Source: JBKXSZ01 sp047017005 (GTDB taxonomy: Bacteria > Bacillota > Clostridia > TANB77 > CAG-508). Taken from it: DNA of 64,000 nucleotides. Position 1 is the stretch's first letter. Each line of letters begins with the position of its first letter. This document shows, one piece after another, positions 60,753 through 64,000 of the stretch. The notes beneath the pieces were generated by a model. That model was not told where the DNA came from and did no database searches. It was given only the letters and a program-made list of their open reading frames with translations. The translations under genes were made by a program, and so were the position numbers. Where the stretch lies: NCBI GenBank assembly GCA_047017005.1, contig JBKXSZ010000005.1, positions 10,260-74,259 on the forward strand, written 5' to 3'.

Positions 60753-61694
60753 ATGGAAGAAGAGAAAAATAGAAATCAGGAAAAAGAACCAAAAAAAGAA
60801 ATATTTAAAAGTGGATTTGTAGCAATTGTAGGAAGAACTAATGTGGGAAAATCAACGCTATTGAATGCTTTAGTAAAGGAAAAAGTAGCAGCAATTGCGA
60901 ATAAAACACAAACAACGAGAACCGCAATTCGAGCAATTGTAAATAGACCGAATTCTCAGATTATTTTTATTGATACACCGGGAATTCATAAACCCAAAAA
61001 TAAGCTGGGAGAAACTATGATAGAAACAGCATTTGGTTCTTTAGCTGATGTGGATATGATCTTATTTATGATAGAAGCGAATAGCAAAGAAATTGGAAGA
61101 GGAGATAGAATCCTATTAGAAAAGATAAAAGAGGCTAAAAAGAAAACCATATTAGTTATTAATAAAATTGATTTGGTAAAAAAAGAAAGTTTATTAAAAT
61201 TAATTGATCTCTATCAGAAAGAATATTCTTTCGAAGCTGTTATTCCAATTAGTGCCAATAAGGGAGATACAGAAGTAATATTAGACGAGATAGAAAATCA
61301 CATTTCAGAAGGACCAGCATATTATGATATAGAAGAGTATACTGACCAAACAATAAGACAATTAGCAGAAGAGACGATTCGCGAAAAAGCATTACGTTTG
61401 TTAGATCAAGAAGTACCACATGGTATCTATATCGAAACAGAAAAAATGCAACTTCGTGAAAATAAAAAAGGAGAAGAAATTTATGATATTGAAGCAACGA
61501 TATATTGCTTAAGAAACTCTCATAAAGGCATTATTATTGGTAAAAATGGTAGTATGCTAAAAAGAATTGCTACGTATGCTAGACAAGACTTAGAAAAAAT
61601 GCTAGGAACCAAAGTAAACCTAAAGGTTTGGGTAAAAGTAAAAGAAGATTGGCAAGATAAAGATAGCATTGTGAAAAAATTCAAATTTAATTAA
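60753..61694 (+). CDS. era: GTPase Era
   Basis: GTPase that binds the 3' end of 16S rRNA and checks 30S assembly. G1 GRTNVGKSTLLN, G2 KTQTTRTAIR, G3 DTPGIHKPKNKLGE, G4 NKIDL, then a KH domain with GKNGSMLKRIATYARQDLEK and the ending VWVKVKEDW. I prefer the ATG at 60753 with GAAGGA 8 bases upstream; an ATG at 60723 would add ten Lys-rich residues but lacks a ribosome binding site. Start of era-yqzL-recO. Confidence 0.95.
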   Translation: MEEEKNRNQEKEPKKEIFKSGFVAIVGRTNVGKSTLLNALVKEKVAAIANKTQTTRTAIRAIVNRPNSQIIFIDTPGIHKPKNKLGETMIETAFGSLADVDMILFMIEANSKEIGRGDRILLEKIKEAKKKTILVINKIDLVKKESLLKLIDLYQKEYSFEAVIPISANKGDTEVILDEIENHISEGPAYYDIEEYTDQTIRQLAEETIREKALRLLDQEVPHGIYIETEKMQLRENKKGEEIYDIEATIYCLRNSHKGIIIGKNGSMLKRIATYARQDLEKMLGTKVNLKVWVKVKEDWQDKDSIVKKFKFN

Positions 61695-61768
61695 AAAATT
61701 AGTATAAAACCAATTAAAAAAACAAAAGATAAAATTAAAGGTAACACTTTAAAAATAAGTAGGAGATG

Positions 61769-61969
61769 ATGGCAAATATGATAAAACAAATTGCTTGGAA
61801 TACCTTTAAGAATACAGGAAATATTGACACTTTTTTAGAATTACAAGAAGTAAAGAATATAGAAAAACAATTACATGAAAAGAAAGAACAAGATATGCAG
61901 CAAATAAATATAGGAGAAAATATAGATGGGAACAATCAAAACGAAAGGGATTATTTTAGCAGAGCATAA
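61769..61969 (+). CDS. yqzL: YqzL family protein
   Basis: A roughly 66-residue protein whose first half, IKQIAWNTFKNTGNIDTFLE, matches the short YqzL family found between era and recO in Firmicutes. The C-terminal half is polar and lies over the start of recO, overlapping it by 44 bp. AGGAG precedes three clustered ATGs (61766, 61769, 61778), so the exact start is uncertain. Function unknown. Confidence 0.75.
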   Translation: MANMIKQIAWNTFKNTGNIDTFLELQEVKNIEKQLHEKKEQDMQQINIGENIDGNNQNERDYFSRA

Positions 61970-62663
61970 TATGGGAGACTATGATAAAATGGTTACTCTA
62001 TTAACTCCAGGAATGGGAAAGATAAGTTGTGTAGCAAAAGGTGCCAGAAGAACAAAGAGCCAAATTATGGCGGGATCGCAATTCCTTTGCTTTGCAGATT
62101 ATGTTCTATATCAAGGAACACAAACATATCATATCAATTCCTGTGAAACAATAGAAGTTTTTTATCATATTCGAACTGACTTAGATAAATTAAAATATGC
62201 TTCTCATATTACGAAAATTATTGCAGATGTAACAGATGAGAATCAGAACTGCTATAAAATAATACAGCTATTTTTAAATACTCTATATATGATTTCAGAA
62301 ACTGACCAAAATTTAGAATGGATAACAGCTGTTTTTAAATTACGATTAATGTGTTTGCTAGGATTTGTACCAAATGTAATGATATGTGGTAACTGCAAAA
62401 AAACAGCCAAAGAAGAACAAATGGCATATTTTAGTATGAGAGAAAGTAGCTTGATGTGTAATTTATGTGGAAGACAAGATAAAAGTGCAATAGAAATATT
62501 GCCAGCAACAGCAGATGCAATTCGCTATATTGTTATGGCACCTGCCAAGAAATTATATTCTTTTCAAATACCGGAAAATAGCATAAAAGAATTAAGTATT
62601 ATAGCAAAACTATATACAAATGAAAAACTGGAGAAAGAATATAAATTAGAGGAATTGTTTTAA
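61926..62663 (+). CDS. recO: DNA repair protein RecO
   Basis: RecO loads RecA onto SSB-coated DNA with RecR. The 245-residue protein has an N-terminal OB fold (TIKTKGIILAEHNMGDYDKM, ISCVAKGARRTKS), a helical middle and a zinc site (CGNC ... CNLCGRQ). Normal length. The ATG at 61926 has TAGGAGA upstream and lies inside yqzL, implying coupled translation. Confidence 0.95.
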   Translation: MGTIKTKGIILAEHNMGDYDKMVTLLTPGMGKISCVAKGARRTKSQIMAGSQFLCFADYVLYQGTQTYHINSCETIEVFYHIRTDLDKLKYASHITKIIADVTDENQNCYKIIQLFLNTLYMISETDQNLEWITAVFKLRLMCLLGFVPNVMICGNCKKTAKEEQMAYFSMRESSLMCNLCGRQDKSAIEILPATADAIRYIVMAPAKKLYSFQIPENSIKELSIIAKLYTNEKLEKEYKLEELF

Positions 62664-62712
62664 ATACCTTTTCTTATTTCAAAATATAATGAGATAGGAA
62701 AAGGTATTTCTT
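62662..62712 (+). terminator. Terminator-like hairpin after recO
   Basis: AAATACCTTTTC pairs with GAAAAGGTATTT; the following T content is low, so termination strength is uncertain. Confidence 0.55.
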
Positions 62713-62717
62713 GTAGT

Positions 62718-62726
62718 ATTGTCGAA
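62718..62726 (+). promoter_or_regulatory. Candidate Spo0A box upstream of hpf
   Basis: ATTGTCGAA, eight of nine matches to TTTGTCRAA, about 63 bp before the hpf -35 box. Confidence 0.4.
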
Positions 62727-62788
62727 TAATATAGTAGAGATAAAAAAGGAAAAATAGACAAGTTTTAGCAAGAATTTACAAAAAGGAT

Positions 62789-62817
62789 TTGAAAAAAACA
62801 AAGGAACAAGATATAAT
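62789..62817 (+). promoter_or_regulatory. Promoter of hpf
   Basis: TTGAAA at 62789-62794, 17-bp spacer, TATAAT at 62812-62817. Confidence 0.78.
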
Positions 62818-62871
62818 ATAAATATATACAAAATATACTAAAGAATGACTAAAGAGAGAGGAGAGATTTTT

Positions 62872-63402
62872 ATGAACATAAAAATTACAGGAAAAGATGT
62901 AAAAGCGACAGAGGCAATTAAAGACTATGTAGAGAAAAAAATGGAAAGAATAGAGAAATACTTTGATGATGAGGTAGATGCTCTTGCAACCATGAAAATG
63001 GAAAGAGGAGAACAAATTGCAGAAATACAAGTAAATGTAAAAGGGGATATGTATCGAGCAGTAACAGCGTCTAGAGATTTATATGCATCTATTGATAAAG
63101 ATGTAGATATATTAGAAGGACAAATCCGAAAAATGAAGACTAAAAAAGATAGGCAAAATAAAGAAGCATCGATAAAGCAAAAAATGATGATAGATACTCC
63201 AGAAACAGTAATAGAAGATGAAATTGTAAAAACAATTTATTATGACATTAAACCAATGGGGCCAGAAGATGCTAAGCTTAAATTACAAGAAAAACCAGCG
63301 AACCAATTCTTTACTTTTATTAATATTGAAACAGGAAAAGTAAACGTTATCTATCGTTTAAAAGATAATAAAAATTATGGATTGCTAGAACCAGAAGCAT
63401 AA
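62872..63402 (+). CDS. hpf: Long-form ribosome hibernation promoting factor
   Basis: Dimerises 70S ribosomes into inactive 100S particles in stationary phase. The 176-residue protein has the N-terminal S30AE domain (MNIKITGKDVKATEAIKDYV, DLYASIDKDVDILEGQIRK) and the C-terminal dimerisation domain (IVKTIYYDIKPMGPEDAKL, NQFFTFINIETGKVNVIYR), typical of the long Gram-positive form. ATG at 62872 follows AGAGGAGAG. Own promoter and terminator. Confidence 0.95.
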   Translation: MNIKITGKDVKATEAIKDYVEKKMERIEKYFDDEVDALATMKMERGEQIAEIQVNVKGDMYRAVTASRDLYASIDKDVDILEGQIRKMKTKKDRQNKEASIKQKMMIDTPETVIEDEIVKTIYYDIKPMGPEDAKLKLQEKPANQFFTFINIETGKVNVIYRLKDNKNYGLLEPEA

Positions 63403-63410
63403 GAATAGAA

Positions 63411-63440
63411 AAGGAACAATAGTCATATTGCTCCTTTTTT
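63411..63440 (+). terminator. Terminator of hpf
   Basis: AAGGAACAAT pairs with ATTGCTCCTT (one mismatch) over AGTCAT, followed by TTTTTT. Confidence 0.82.
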
Positions 63441-63465
63441 AACAACAAAATTAAATTTACATAAA

Positions 63466-63494
63466 TTGACAGCTTAGATAAAATGTTATATAAT
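63466..63494 (+). promoter_or_regulatory. Consensus promoter of the unknown gene at 63563
   Basis: TTGACA at 63466-63471, 17-bp spacer, TATAAT at 63489-63494, perfect at both boxes. The leader has the repeated palindrome ACATGT and a GATAG/CTATC hairpin (about 63527-63548) just before the ribosome binding site. Confidence 0.85.
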
Positions 63495-63562
63495 AAGAAG
63501 GAACATGTAAAGACATGTAGCTAAAAGATAGGATATAAATTATCTATCGGAAAGGGTTTTGT

Positions 63563-63907
63563 ATGTACATGTATACAGAACAATCACAAAAGACAACAGA
63601 TAAGAATTTTGAGAATACTATTCCTTTCGAATGTGATGGAACTACTTTTGAACTTAGGGTAGATAATGATTCTCTTAAATTATCAACTTGTGCTATGAAG
63701 ACAACAGAAGTAAAAGAAAAGATACAAGAGAAAATAAGAGAAAACTGGGAACATATTCCTAGAACAATTAAACTCGAAATAGTGTATACTTCATCGGGAA
63801 TACCTAATTATGTTGAAGTCAGAGTAGTTAATCATCAAAAGAACCATTTTGTTGTTCTAATCGCAAGAGCAATGTATTGGGAGTTTCAGTCAAAAAAGCT
63901 TGTATAA
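63563..63907 (+). CDS. 114-residue protein of unknown function
   Basis: Not recognised. A soluble alpha/beta protein: TIPFECDGTTFELRVDNDSL, a charged helix (TEVKEKIQEKIRENWEHI), then two strands (TIKLEIVYTSSG, YVEVRVVNHQKNHFVVLIAR). GAAAGGG lies 8 bases before the ATG at 63563; a second ATG is at 63569. Perfect promoter and structured leader suggest strong regulated expression. Confidence 0.7.
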   Translation: MYMYTEQSQKTTDKNFENTIPFECDGTTFELRVDNDSLKLSTCAMKTTEVKEKIQEKIRENWEHIPRTIKLEIVYTSSGIPNYVEVRVVNHQKNHFVVLIARAMYWEFQSKKLV

Positions 63908-63954
63908 ATTCTTATCTATAACAATGAAAAAGCTAAGCTAAAATGGTTAGTGTA

Positions 63955-63999
63955 AAATTAATGTAGGCAAAATAAAAAACTTGTCTACATTAATTTTTT
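63955..63999 (+). terminator. Terminator of the gene at 63563
   Basis: AAATTAATGTAG pairs with CTACATTAATTT, with an inner CAA/TTG extension, followed by TTT at the window end. Confidence 0.8.
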
Positions 64000-64000
64000 C

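Overview
The window is about 64 kb of very AT-rich DNA from a spore-forming, low-GC Gram-positive bacterium, most likely an uncultured member of the Clostridia. The evidence is the clostridial spoVAC-spoVAD-spoVAE set, bofA, yqfC/yqfD, a PdaA-type deacetylase, splB, a SpoVB-like flippase, strong GGAGG ribosome binding sites, a T-box, a glmS ribozyme and the Firmicutes order era-yqzL-recO. No tRNA, rRNA, CRISPR array or prophage was seen.

Layout. 1-5.3 kb: tspO, rplM-rpsI, the infC-rpmI-rplT operon with a terminated leader and an ATA-started infC, then dodecin-spoVAC-spoVAD-spoVAE. 5.5-11.4 kb: class III fbp, a NatAB-like ABC exporter, rsmB. 11.4-22.3 kb: a complete Gram-positive type IV pilus operon (pilM-pilN fusion, pilO, a PilP-like protein, pilin, prepilin peptidase, two minor pilins, pilB, pilT, pilC). 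22.4-30 kb: ROK kinase, an intact ISLre2-family element with inverted repeats and a 9-bp target duplication, a structured transcript ending in a terminator before rnj, a Spo0E-like gene, gltX and a DUF951 gene. 30-36.9 kb: two related unknown genes with matching promoters, engB, a second transposase gene, and serS with its T-box. 36.9-46.2 kb: a Na/Ca exchanger-like gene, yaaL-bofA, splB, a flavin reductase, a candidate small RNA, a SpoVB-like gene, a cluster of small unknown genes with near-duplicate promoters, a MazG-like gene and glmS with its ribozyme. 46.5-51.3 kb: uvrC, ispH, an RNA methyltransferase and a pseudouridine synthase. 51.4-55.8 kb: an agr quorum-sensing locus (agrB-agrD facing agrC-agrA, with an IS200 relic between) and pdaA. 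55.9-64 kb: yqfC-yqfD, an unknown 414-residue protein, ybeY, a DUF3048 lipoprotein, era, yqzL, recO, hpf and an unknown gene.

Most notable observation. Four otherwise normal conserved genes (bofA, agrC, pdaA, yqfD), all tied to development or quorum sensing, each need exactly one +1 frameshift. In all four the shift falls exactly on an in-frame CGG codon whose last two bases plus the next base give the expected glycine (GGA or GGG). By eye I found no in-frame CGG in the other recognisable genes (roughly 16,000 codons). The only other in-frame CGG codons are in five unknown, apparently lineage-specific genes. This suggests +1 frameshifting, or four-base decoding, at CGG. A systematic sequencing error is the main alternative.
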